A DNA stretch of 64,000 nt, taken from positions 1 to 64,000 of the forward strand of contig NZ_WHOB01000037.1 of the NCBI RefSeq assembly GCF_013141775.1, given 5' to 3'. This document shows positions 8,569 to 16,530 of the stretch, piece after piece (within the stretch, counting starts at the first letter, position 1; every line of letters begins with the position of its first letter). Below the pieces are notes generated by a model that made no database searches, was not told the DNA's origin, and saw only the letters and a program-made list of their open reading frames with translations. The position numbers and the translations under genes are program-made. This DNA comes from Paenibacillus phytohabitans. Its GTDB lineage: Bacteria > Bacillota > Bacilli > Paenibacillales > Paenibacillaceae.

Positions 8569-9136
8569 GATCCCTCCTTCCCCAGTGCCGTAATGATTTG
8601 TGCAGCTGCTTCATTGCCAATCGGACCCTTCCTTTGACCGTCCCCAGCGGAATTGCCGCAAGGTTCGCTACTTCCTGCTGGGTATAGCCCTGATAATAAA
8701 TCATATCCATCACCTGCTGCTGATCCCGGCTGAGCCCCAGCAGCGCGTCCCTGATCTGTTCCCCGGCCATCTGCAGCTCAACGAGATCCTCGGTGAGCGC
8801 TGTATGGTCCTGAATCATATCCAGATTCCCGGAGTCTGCAGATTGCTGCGGCAGCCGGGAGCTGCGTTTACGGAGATGATCAATCGCCAGATTGCGCGTA
8901 ACCGCGAACATCCAGGTGAGCAGCTTGCCCCTGCCGAAATCAATCTGCTCCGCATTCTTCCATACCCGCAGGAACAGTTCCTGCATTACTTCTTCGGCGG
9001 CCATCGAATCCTTCACGATCTGGTAAGCGAAACTATAGATTACCCGTTCATACCGGTCATAGAGCAGTTCGAGGGCATTCGAGTCTTTCTGTGCAATAAG
9101 CAGAATTAACTGCTTATCGTCAGCTGTGTCATTCAA
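8555..9136 (-). CDS. ECF sigma factor, SigK-like
   Basis: A 193-residue ECF sigma factor with region 2 (ELLYDRYERVIYSFAYQIV, AEEVMQELFLRVWKN, LLTWMFAVTRNLAIDHLRKR) and region 4 (LSRDQQQVMDMIYYQGYTQQEVANL, GTVKGRVRLAMKQL). Co-occurrence with an RskA-type anti-sigma places it in the SigK/RskA group. The TTG at 9136 is preferred to the TTG at 9157 because GGGGGA lies at normal distance from it and the protein then begins MNDTADDKQ. It is translated through into the anti-sigma gene. Its target genes are not evident here. Confidence 0.92.
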   Translation of the reverse strand: MNDTADDKQLILLIAQKDSNALELLYDRYERVIYSFAYQIVKDSMAAEEVMQELFLRVWKNAEQIDFGRGKLLTWMFAVTRNLAIDHLRKRSSRLPQQSADSGNLDMIQDHTALTEDLVELQMAGEQIRDALLGLSRDQQQVMDMIYYQGYTQQEVANLAAIPLGTVKGRVRLAMKQLHKSLRHWGRRDHAHE

Positions 9137-9328
9137 TTGCCATCCCCCATTCAACAAAAATTTAGGACCCCGGCGCTCCAGCGCTGAACTTCCTGCGTTT
9201 CACTGAGTATAACCGCTTTGCACAAGCGGCTCAACTTTGAATGAAAGATCATGCCCTCCGGAATTGAAGCCCGGCCGGCTTCCATATATGATAGCTATAT
9301 CATATCCGCAAAGGGAGGATTCATTTCC

Positions 9329-9841
9329 GTGGCCGTACTTATTAATGAACAGATTAGAGCAGCCGAGGTCGAGCTTACCGGGCTGAAGGGCCAGAAGCTC
9401 GGCACCGTATCCAGAGACGAGGCGCTGGCTATGGCCAGATCCGCAGGAGCCGATCTGGTGTGCACCTCGCTGATGAGCAGTCCGCCGCCGTGCAGCCTGG
9501 TCGCCAAGGGCAAAGGCAAAGCCGCTGCGCAAGCGGCCCGCAAGGGCGATACCAGCCGTCCGCAAGGCGGCGGAGGCAGCCATGAGAAGGTGAAGGAGCT
9601 GCGCTTCACCGCCCATATTGAAGAGCATGACTACGACACGAAGCTGCGTCAGGCGGACAAGCACCTGCGCTCCGGCAAGCCGGTGCAGCTGGTCGTGAAG
9701 TCTTCCGGTGCGAAGGAAGCGGCGGCCGCGAAGGCAGTCCTGGAGCGTCTGCTTGCAGATCTGAAAGAGGCCGGAAGCAAAACCACCGGAATTCAGACCA
9801 GCGGCAAAGGCGCACAGGTACGGGTAAATCCGCGTACGTAA
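9329..9841 (+). CDS. divergent stand-alone IF-3 paralogue
   Basis: A 170-residue protein with the order of translation initiation factor IF-3. The N-terminal NEQIRAAEVEL...GTVSRDEALAMA is clear, and the C-terminal domain keeps KELRFTAHIEEHDYDTKL. The conserved PVCKIMDYGKYKYE linker of real IF-3 is replaced by a PPCSLVAKGKGKAAAQAARKG-like basic Ala/Lys stretch, and the FRGRE motif by KSSGAKE. The GTG at 9329 is chosen because GGGAGG lies 10 nt upstream and the protein then begins VAVLINEQIRA. It lacks the usual infC-rpmI-rplT context. It may modulate initiation or bind RNA or ribosomes differently; that is inference. Confidence 0.85.
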   Translation: MAVLINEQIRAAEVELTGLKGQKLGTVSRDEALAMARSAGADLVCTSLMSSPPPCSLVAKGKGKAAAQAARKGDTSRPQGGGGSHEKVKELRFTAHIEEHDYDTKLRQADKHLRSGKPVQLVVKSSGAKEAAAAKAVLERLLADLKEAGSKTTGIQTSGKGAQVRVNPRT

Positions 9842-9844
9842 TAT

Positions 9845-10070
9845 TGCTGTGAGAGCAACAAGTGGAAAAAGGTATCTTAATTTACCTGTTTCTGAGGGAT
9901 GAACCGAAGCAAGTGGAAAAACAACATCTATTATTGTTAGGTTTAGCTACTGTGGGTGAAACGGGGGGATTTAAGTGCTGTTTGTCCAACTGTTACTGGA
10001 GCAGGGTTCTATCGTTCATCAGCAAGTGGACAATATCCAACTATCTCCGGTCCTCATAGCATCCGAGCTT
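9845..10070. repeat. degenerate ~51-57 bp periodic intergenic repeat
   Basis: No gene is credible between 9842 and 10182. The segment instead carries recurring units opened by (G)CAAGTGGA at 9859, 9910 and 10023, spaced 51 and 113 (about 2 x 56) bp. The units differ in the rest of their sequence. The first two share CAAGTGGAAAAA followed by an A/T-rich tract. It looks like an old dispersed intergenic repeat. Open frames here are accidental. Confidence 0.45.
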
Positions 10071-10123
10071 GTCCGTTCGTTCTCTCTAGTTCGAAGCATA
10101 TACATTCTTATCTATGAAGTGGA

Positions 10124-10162
10124 AACGGCTTTGCTGTCCTGTAAAAGGACGGCAAAGCCGTT
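10124..10162. terminator. strong intergenic hairpin, terminator-like
   Basis: A 17-bp stem with one G-U pair (10124-10140 with 10146-10162) around a 5-nt loop. It sits just past the stop of the minus-strand acetyltransferase and is the probable terminator, though neither flank has a strong U run. Confidence 0.55.
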
Positions 10163-10182
10163 ATTCTTGAACCCCATCTTCT

Positions 10183-10758
10183 TCAACTGCCAAGCCGCCC
10201 AGCAAACCGCAACCTTTCCAGCACATGCAGCAGCTCACCGTTGCAGTCCTCATAATCGCCGGTTAGCCCGGCCAGCTCCCGTTCAAACCGGAAGCCCAGC
10301 TTCTGGAATACCCCGAGTGACGCTGTGTTCCGCGGATCTGCCTTGGCATATAACCGGTCCAGCCCGATTACATTGAAGGCATAAGCCGTGAGCGCCCGGG
10401 CGGCCTCGGTGGCATAGCCCCGGCCCCAATGCTCACGCCCGATCAGATAATACAGCTCGGTATCCGGTGCGCTGAAATTCAGTACGCCGAGGCCGCACCA
10501 GCCGATCAGCTGTCCGGTTGCCTTGCTGCAAACCGCGAACGAATATTTGAACGGCAACTCAAACGGCGTATGATAGCTGAACATCAGCCAGCGGAACAAG
10601 CCTTCATATTCATGCCGCTGCATGACCTCCATATGCATAAAGGTTAGCACCTCCGGATTCTGCATCAGCGCGAAGGAAGCGCCAAGATCACTTTCAATAT
10701 AAGGACGGATGATCAGACGCTCTGTTTCAAGCCTCATCGCAGCTAACGTTATATTCAT
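10183..10758 (-). CDS. GNAT acetyltransferase, RimJ/RimL-like
   Basis: A 191-residue GNAT enzyme. It starts with the family-typical LETERLIIRPYIESDL and has the acetyl-CoA loop REHWGRGYATEAARAL and the NTASLGVFQKLGFRFE segment found in Ala/Ser acetyltransferases of ribosomal proteins and in amino-acid detoxifying relatives. The substrate cannot be read from sequence. No strong ribosome binding site marks either ATG (10758 or 10737); the longer frame is given. It stands alone between a repeat region and the broken ABC exporter. Confidence 0.88.
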   Translation of the reverse strand: MNITLAAMRLETERLIIRPYIESDLGASFALMQNPEVLTFMHMEVMQRHEYEGLFRWLMFSYHTPFELPFKYSFAVCSKATGQLIGWCGLGVLNFSAPDTELYYLIGREHWGRGYATEAARALTAYAFNVIGLDRLYAKADPRNTASLGVFQKLGFRFERELAGLTGDYEDCNGELLHVLERLRFAGRLGS

Positions 10759-10837
10759 TTAGGTGGCCCCGCTTTCAAGTCCTGTCTGTACCCCAGCATA
10801 GTACAAGCGAAAGAATGTCGACAAGGTAAAAGATGAT

Positions 10838-12543
10838 TTAATCCGTTTGCCCCCTGCCGTTATTCCACAGCGTTCTGAAGGCATCACAGCTGCGGATCAG
10901 GGAATCGAAATTCCCCTCCCCTACCAGCCTTCCCTGCTCCATCACCAGAATCTGGTCTACTCCGCTGATGAAATTCAGCCGGTGCGCAATAATAATAACC
11001 GTCTTGTTCCTGAACTCTGCAAACACCGTTTCCATCAGGCTTTTCTCCGTAATATTATCCAGCGCCGAGACCGGTTCATCGAGGATGATCAGATTCCGCT
11101 TCTGCAGGAGCGCCCGGGCAAAAGCCAGCCGCTGCCGCTCACCCCCCGACAACTTCAGGCCCCGCTCACCCACCATCGTCTCCAGCTTCTCCGGCAGCTC
11201 CAGCACCTTATCCTTCAGATTCACCTTGTCCAGAATCGCATACAGCTCGTCATCCGGCACCTCCTGGTCAAACACCATATTTTCCCTGATCGTGGTATCG
11301 AATATCGGACTATCCGCGACAGATAAGAGATATGATCATAGTAGCTGTTCAGACTCAGCTCATCGATATCCGTGCCGTCCACCAGCAGCTTGCCGCCGCT
11401 TTTCTTCAGCAGGCCCGTAATCAGCTTAATGACCGTCGATTTTCCGCTTCCGCTTAAGCCAACCAGTGCGACCGAGGTTCCGCGCGCGATAGAGAAGGAC
11501 AGCCGGTCCAGCACCTGAACCTCCCCGTAGCCGAAGGACACCTCCCTGAATTCAAGATCGCCCTGCAGCCGGGCCACCGCCTTCCCCTTCTCCAGATTGG
11601 CGTCCTCCCGGGCATTCAGGAATTCCTCAAACCGCTGATAGGTCACCCTGTTCAGCTTGTAGCCGACGAATAACACGTTGAAGATGGCAATCGGCGTATA
11701 TATTTTCTCAATGAACATGAACAAGGCCACCATCACCCCGACCGAGGCCTGCCCGGACACCACATTCTTCACTCCATAGAGCAGGACAATCACTTTAATG
11801 ACCGTAATGAACATTTCGAATAAGGCAAAAAAAGACTCATGGATCATCTGCAGCTGAGCGCTTTTGTGAATAATCTGCCGTGCGGTCTCGTTCAGTCTGC
11901 TGATCTCCTGCGCATACTTCTTATTGGTCCGGAACACAACCAGCTCCATGAATCCGCGGATTGAATAGCGGGACATGGACTCCTGCTCCTTAAGCACAGC
12001 CGCTTTAATCCGGTAGAGGTATTTCAGCAGCACATTCGTGATCACGAAGATCACCACATACCCGCCCGCAATCACCAGCATGATTCTGAGGTCATAATAG
12101 CTGATGAAGAACAAGCTGAAGAGGATGGTAGGCAGCAGCTCATGCAGTGTCCCCAGAATAAAAGTAAACAGAATGCTGTTCCCGGCCGCCGCGCCGTTCT
12201 CAATTACCTTGATCATCTGGCCTGTGCCCATATTCTGATAGGCGGTATAATCCATTCTGGAGATTTTGGACAAGGCCATAATCTTCAATCGTTCCGTGAT
12301 GCTGTTTGACAGATGGGCGCCCGGATATTCATCCGCATAATTCAGAAGTACATTCGCGCCCAGCAGCACCCCGTAGATGACAATCCAATGTGTGATTTCG
12401 CTGAAGCCCGTTCCATCCACCGCCTGATCGAGAATCTTCTGAAAGACCACTATGCCCAGACTGCTTAAGAACTGAATGACGAAACCAAGAAGGATATATA
12501 GAGCAATCCACCCTTTGAGGTGGACAAGACATTTTCGCAGCAT
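10838..12543 (-). pseudogene. ABC exporter (TMD-NBD half transporter), single frameshift
   Basis: A fused membrane/ATPase half exporter of the multidrug/peptide type. About six membrane segments fill the first 300 codons; the ATPase part has Walker A (GLSGSGKST), and after the break the signature LSGGERQRLAFARALL and Walker B LIILDEP. The upstream frame reads through DELSLNSYYDHISYLS and then turns to nonsense; the downstream frame resumes with ADSPIFDTTIRENMVFD. One base is missing near 11319. It could be true decay or a sequencing error; the rest of the gene looks intact. Start ATG at 12543 follows GGAGAT. A structured leader with an intrinsic terminator sits directly upstream. Confidence 0.85.
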
Positions 12544-12573
12544 AATTACAATCTCCAATCTTAAAATGAGTAT

Positions 12574-12772
12574 AAAAAAGCCGGGACCACGCTTCGCCAC
12601 CCAACGCTAATGAACCCCCTGCATATGCAGTGTGGTCCTTACGTTGAATAACTCAGTGTCCCGGCTCTAAAAATGAATGCCTGGCACCGTCCAAGGTTAT
12701 AGTTATCATGTGATCAAAAAGGCAGACTGCCCCCTTGATGGCTGGTACGCGTTCTACCCAGCCCGATAACTA
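12574..12772 (-). promoter_or_regulatory. structured leader / attenuator of the ABC exporter
   Basis: Two structured blocks precede the exporter on its coding strand. First, a compact three-way junction: P1 TAGTTATC (12772-12765) with GATAACTA (12707-12700), P2 GGCTGG (12763-12758) with CCAGCC (12745-12740), and a 12-bp P3 (12739-12728 with 12724-12713). Second, GCCGGGAC (12665-12658) pairs with GTCCCGGC (12587-12580), enclosing the palindrome CTGCATATGCAG, and is followed by six U residues only about 30 nt before the start codon, as in transcription attenuators. P3 could alternatively act as terminator of the upstream genes. I cannot assign it to a known riboswitch class. Confidence 0.5.
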
Positions 12773-12832
12773 CTTCCTTGCGACAGTGCGGTATGGCATC
12801 CATTTCACCCCGATTGTAAGATTGTCTTGTTC

Positions 12833-13645
12833 CTAATCCAGCATGGAGCGCAGCCACGCCGCCGACTGCTCCATATAACCCAGCTGGTCTACAGCATCAA
12901 AATGCTCGATGGCCAGCGTATCTGCGTATCCCTCTGCCTTCAGCATCCGGAGCACCTCGGCGATCCGGATGCAGCCTGAGCCTGCAGGGGACGGATACAG
13001 CGGAATCCCGCTTGCGCTGATTCTGGGCTCCCCGCCGTTGTCTTCCAGCGACCGGTCCTTGCAGTGGACATGGATTATCCGGTCCTTCAGCTTCGCGAAC
13101 GCTTCCAGTTCATCCTCACCACGGTAGATGAAGTTCCCCGTGTCGAACGTGATTGCCAGCTTAGGCACATGCTCCAGGAACCAGAGCAGCTCGTCCGCCG
13201 ACGAGAACGGCGCCCGGATATCGTCGAAGTCCTCCATCGTCACACGGATGCCCTTACGCTCCGCGTAATCACAAATGGCATTCAGCGCAGCAGCCATGCT
13301 CTGAAGAGCCTGGCCCCGCGCCTCCGGGGTGGCCGTTTCTTCGGTGAAGCCCGGAATGACCAGCACCTTACCGGCCCCGAGGTAGGCCGCCGTATCAATG
13401 AATGCATACCCCGGCTCCGGTGCAGGCTGATTGCCGAAGTCAAAAAAAGCATACATCGACGCCACGGAGATCCCCGCTGCATCCAGCCTTTTTTTCATCG
13501 CCTCTGTACCGGTCAGCGCCTCTTCCAGATCAAGCTCTACCGCCTCTATGCCATAGGCATGCACTTTGTCCAGTACATCCGTAAGCGGCAGGCCGCTCTG
13601 CTCGCTTGCCTTCACAATATGATTGTAAAATACCGATAGCTTCAA
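12833..13645 (-). CDS. sugar phosphate isomerase/epimerase-like TIM barrel
   Basis: A 270-residue protein of the xylose isomerase-like TIM-barrel (AP endonuclease 2) superfamily. Candidate metal ligands are in VTMEDFDD, ITFDTGN, HVHCKD and LAIEHFD, all in the expected order. The family covers sugar isomerases, epimerases and IolE/Hyi-type enzymes; the substrate here is unknown. It starts with TTG (13645), 20 nt behind the TPR gene, and probably forms a two-gene operon with it. No sugar transport gene is nearby to hint at a pathway. Confidence 0.87.
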   Translation of the reverse strand: MKLSVFYNHIVKASEQSGLPLTDVLDKVHAYGIEAVELDLEEALTGTEAMKKRLDAAGISVASMYAFFDFGNQPAPEPGYAFIDTAAYLGAGKVLVIPGFTEETATPEARGQALQSMAAALNAICDYAERKGIRVTMEDFDDIRAPFSSADELLWFLEHVPKLAITFDTGNFIYRGEDELEAFAKLKDRIIHVHCKDRSLEDNGGEPRISASGIPLYPSPAGSGCIRIAEVLRMLKAEGYADTLAIEHFDAVDQLGYMEQSAAWLRSMLD

Positions 13646-13665
13646 GCTCTCCAGCCCCTCTCAGC

Positions 13666-14124
13666 CTAGCGCTTAGTATCCTCAGCATCCTTAGAATCCG
13701 AGTTATCGTCCGCTTCTTCGGCCGAATCCTCAGCATCCCCAGAATCCTCAGGATCATCAGAACCGTCCTGCACGCCCGCTTCATTCCGGCTCCATTCCAG
13801 GAACTCAATAATGTCCTGATCCTCAGGGTCCAGCTTATGGGCCTTCTCAAAAGCCTTGATCGCCTCATCGTACTGGTCCAGATAATAATGGGCGTAACCG
13901 ACGCGGAAATGCCACAGCGGATCTTTTTTGCCTTTGTCAGCGGTCTTGTTGAACCATTTAAGCGCTTCCTTATAACGTCCCAGATTATTGAGCGCCCGGC
14001 CCAGATGAACCGCCAGCTCATCATCGATCAGCGGGGTAGGAACCTCTTTGATGCGGGATACAATTTGTTCGAATTCATCTTCCTCATGCCAAGCATTCAA
14101 TTGCGCAATTAACTCTTGTCTCAT
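13666..14124 (-). CDS. small TPR protein, paralogue of the SUKH-Imm51 N-terminus
   Basis: A 152-residue protein whose first 115 residues align almost end to end with the N-terminal part of the gene at 890-2620. Both have QLIAQL/LLAQLK plus WHEDNEYQQIV-type first helices, the DPLWHFRxGYxxYYLxQYxxAI core, and an LDPxDxD motif before WSR. The C-terminus is a highly acidic, repetitive Asp/Glu/Ser tail (DDPEDSGDAEDSAEEADD) that is likely disordered. ATG at 14124 follows GGGAGG at 9 nt. It may be a TPR adaptor that lost, or never had, an immunity domain. Confidence 0.85.
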   Translation of the reverse strand: MRQELIAQLNAWHEEDEFEQIVSRIKEVPTPLIDDELAVHLGRALNNLGRYKEALKWFNKTADKGKKDPLWHFRVGYAHYYLDQYDEAIKAFEKAHKLDPEDQDIIEFLEWSRNEAGVQDGSDDPEDSGDAEDSAEEADDNSDSKDAEDTKR

Positions 14125-14213
14125 TACAAACAGCCTCCCGGTTAATATATCCATTCCTCTAAGAGTTACTTTATCATTTTCACGGAGAGTTTCCCACTGT
14201 TGCCCTGTCCGCC

Positions 14214-15452
14214 CTAAGCCGGGATGGCGATCTCGAAGGTGGTTCCCTTTCCTTTTTCGCTTCGAACCTCGATAACTCCCTTAACTTTGTTGATCGCACT
14301 GTAAGCCATCAGCATGCCCAGACCCGTACCTTCTTCTTTGGTGGAATAGTAGGGTTTGCCCAGACGTGAGATTTCATCCTTCGTCATCCCGATGCCGGTG
14401 TCGCGGATGGTAATGATAATATTCTGCTTCCTTTCGGAGATATCAATGGACAGAACGCCGTCATCCATTCCCTTCATCGCTTCGATCCCGTTTTTGTACA
14501 GATTAATCAGACATTGCTGCATCAGATTCCGGTCATAATGGGCGCAGAGTGAGTTGTTGAAGCTGAACTCGACCGCTACTTTGTGGATTGTGGCATACGG
14601 CATGATGACATTCTTGGTGTATTCACACTCGGCCTGGAGGTTGGAATAGACCATATTCTCCGACTGCGGCTTGGCAAAAGAGAGATAATCGCTGATGATC
14701 TTCTCCGCCCGGTTCAACTCCAGCAGCGACAGTTCAATATATCCCTTCTCTTCGGGCGTAAGCGTCTTCGATTTGTTCAGCAGCTGAAGGAACCCGCTTG
14801 TCACGGTTAACGGATTCCGCATCTCATGGGAGACGCTGGCCGCCAGCTCACTAACCACATTAAGCCGCTCCGACTGCATAATCCGGTCCCGATTCTTAAG
14901 ATTGGTAATGATCTGCTCCAGCAGAATCATTAAGACCGCCATCACGGCTGCATGAGTGGTCAAAGCATAGAAGGTGAGCATCCAGAACTGCATATCCAGC
15001 GACTCCATAACCATGCTCAGCACAATCAGATAACAGCCCATTGTCAGCACGGCAATGACGGTTGCCCAGCTGATCCGTGTTCTTGGCTTCGAACGGATAA
15101 ATCTTGAACTTAATAACGGCACAACAATCAGAACTGCTGTTGAAAAAAGAAACGAGTGAATCGTTCCCTCTCCGCCTATATAGAAACGGTATACGTTTAA
15201 AATCAGATAGAGCGGAAGAACATTTTTGTACCCTCCATACAAAGCTGCGATAAGAAACGGAACATACCGCAGGTCAAAGATAAACCCCGTCTCCAGCCGG
15301 ATCGGCTTGGCGATACACAGGATCATGGTTATAGCTGTGAGCAGCACAAGAATCTTCCGGTTATAGGCGTGCGGCCTATTCTCAAAGAAGATCAGAAAGA
15401 TAAGTACCGGAAACAGCATAAACAAGAAATTAAGAAGCAACGTCTCGAACAA
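14214..15452 (-). CDS. orphan sensor kinase with 5TM LytS-type sensor, KinB-like
   Basis: A 412-residue histidine kinase with an N-terminal block of five to six membrane segments (5TMR-LYT type, VPFLIAALYGGYKNVLPLYLIL). HisKA has His209 in SVSHEMRNPLTVTSGFL; the ATPase has NLYKNGIEAM, DTGIGM and GTGLGM. This layout and the HEMRNPLT motif match sporulation phosphorelay kinases such as KinB. No response regulator is adjacent, fitting a kinase that feeds a common phosphorelay (inference). It starts with TTG behind AAAGGAAG. The 215 bp upstream, shared with the divergent AIM24 gene, are A/T-rich and must hold both promoters. Confidence 0.9.
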   Translation of the reverse strand: MFETLLLNFLFMLFPVLIFLIFFENRPHAYNRKILVLLTAITMILCIAKPIRLETGFIFDLRYVPFLIAALYGGYKNVLPLYLILNVYRFYIGGEGTIHSFLFSTAVLIVVPLLSSRFIRSKPRTRISWATVIAVLTMGCYLIVLSMVMESLDMQFWMLTFYALTTHAAVMAVLMILLEQIITNLKNRDRIMQSERLNVVSELAASVSHEMRNPLTVTSGFLQLLNKSKTLTPEEKGYIELSLLELNRAEKIISDYLSFAKPQSENMVYSNLQAECEYTKNVIMPYATIHKVAVEFSFNNSLCAHYDRNLMQQCLINLYKNGIEAMKGMDDGVLSIDISERKQNIIITIRDTGIGMTKDEISRLGKPYYSTKEEGTGLGMLMAYSAINKVKGVIEVRSEKGKGTTFEIAIPA

Positions 15453-15668
15453 GGTTAACTTCCTTTCGACTCCAATACTGGTATGGTATCTGCATTTGTG
15501 TTCTGTGCACTATACTTAGAACATTACGCTAATCTATTATTATAAGTAAAGCTAAACCGGATTACTATTAAAATCTTCTATGATTTTCCATTATTTTACC
15601 ACATGTTATGGACTCTGCTATAATCAATGGACATGCCCAAATAACTGCATCTCAGGGGAGGAAGCATT

Positions 15669-16466
15669 ATGGCTTTTACCATTAATAATCTGAAGGATAA
15701 CCCTAATGTTGTGATTAAAGAACAGCTTGGCGGATTCTCGGTCATTGAATACAAGGAGGATCTGAGCAGCACCTCCATGCTGGAAGCCCAGGCCAACTTC
15801 TTCATGAGCAAGAGCAATATGCGCAACAAGCAGCTGATGATTGAGCTTACGAATAGTGAGGTTATGCTGAGCGCAGGCGCTATGCAGTATATGATCGGCA
15901 ATATCGAAATGACGTCGGGTGTCAAAGGTGTCGGCGGTCTGATGCGCAATATAATATCCAGTGCAGCAACCGGCACGAGTGCCATCAAACCGCTCTATAA
16001 AGGAACAGGGACGATTATGCTCGAAACCACCTACAAATATCTCTGGCTGATTGATGTCGACAACGACCATATCGTGATTGATGACGGCATGTTCCTGGCC
16101 TGCGAGACTACGCTGGATATTGCCGTCGCTGCACGCAAGAATGTATCCTCAGCCGTCCTCGGCGGAGAAGGGCTGTTCAACCTGAGCGCACGGGGTAAAG
16201 GGATTATCGCCCTTGAGGCTCCTATTCCATCCGAGGAAGCCGTGGTGGTCGAGCTGCAGAATGACGTGCTGAAGGTAGATGGCAATTTCGCGTTGATGTG
16301 GTCGAACTCGCTTGACTTTACCGTAGAGAAATCAGGAAAGACCCGCATGGGCTCTGCCGTATCCGGCGAAGGCCTGGTCAATGTCTACCGGGGAACCGGT
16401 ATGGTCTGGCTGGCACCGCTCATGAATTACAAGAACAGCCTGTTTCAGGCTGCGCCTACTTCCTGA
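15669..16466 (+). CDS. AIM24-family protein
   Basis: A 265-residue beta-rich protein of the AIM24/TIGR00266 family. Family marks are the SVIEYKEDLSSTSMLEAQANFFMSKSN-like opening, GGLMRNIISSAATGTSA, and the later repeats GGEGLFNLSARGKG and SGEGLVNVYRGTGMVWLAP. The trimeric fold is known from structures, but the bacterial function is not established. The ATG follows GGGGAGG. It is followed 64 nt later by the HAD-GNAT fusion on the same strand, with no terminator visible. Confidence 0.9.
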   Translation: MAFTINNLKDNPNVVIKEQLGGFSVIEYKEDLSSTSMLEAQANFFMSKSNMRNKQLMIELTNSEVMLSAGAMQYMIGNIEMTSGVKGVGGLMRNIISSAATGTSAIKPLYKGTGTIMLETTYKYLWLIDVDNDHIVIDDGMFLACETTLDIAVAARKNVSSAVLGGEGLFNLSARGKGIIALEAPIPSEEAVVVELQNDVLKVDGNFALMWSNSLDFTVEKSGKTRMGSAVSGEGLVNVYRGTGMVWLAPLMNYKNSLFQAAPTS

Positions 16467-16530
16467 TTCTGAGGCCACCTGAGGCAATGCTCCACCCAAC
16501 CTAAATTCATCTAAAGGACGGGCCATCCGT

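Noticed and set aside
9845..10070. CRISPR array
   Set aside because: Unit starts are short, units are not conserved and no cas genes are present.
9975..10376. Open frame of 133 codons on the plus strand
   Set aside because: It runs from the degenerate repeat into the antisense strand of the acetyltransferase; no family resemblance or ribosome binding site.
11300..11330. Programmed ribosomal frameshift in the ABC exporter
   Set aside because: No slippery heptamer or downstream pseudoknot is apparent, and exporters of this family are not known to use it; a base loss or error is simpler.
12580..12612. T-box riboswitch upstream of the ABC exporter
   Set aside because: GGGTGG followed by GCG and TCCC recalls the T-box core, but the ACCGCG part and second helix are missing and no specifier-type Stem I could be drawn.
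12728..12772. tRNA gene or tRNA-like fragment (GGGTAGA-CGC resembles a D-arm)
   Set aside because: No TPsiC arm, no acceptor stem and no CCA-side pairing; the bases are used in the three-way junction instead.
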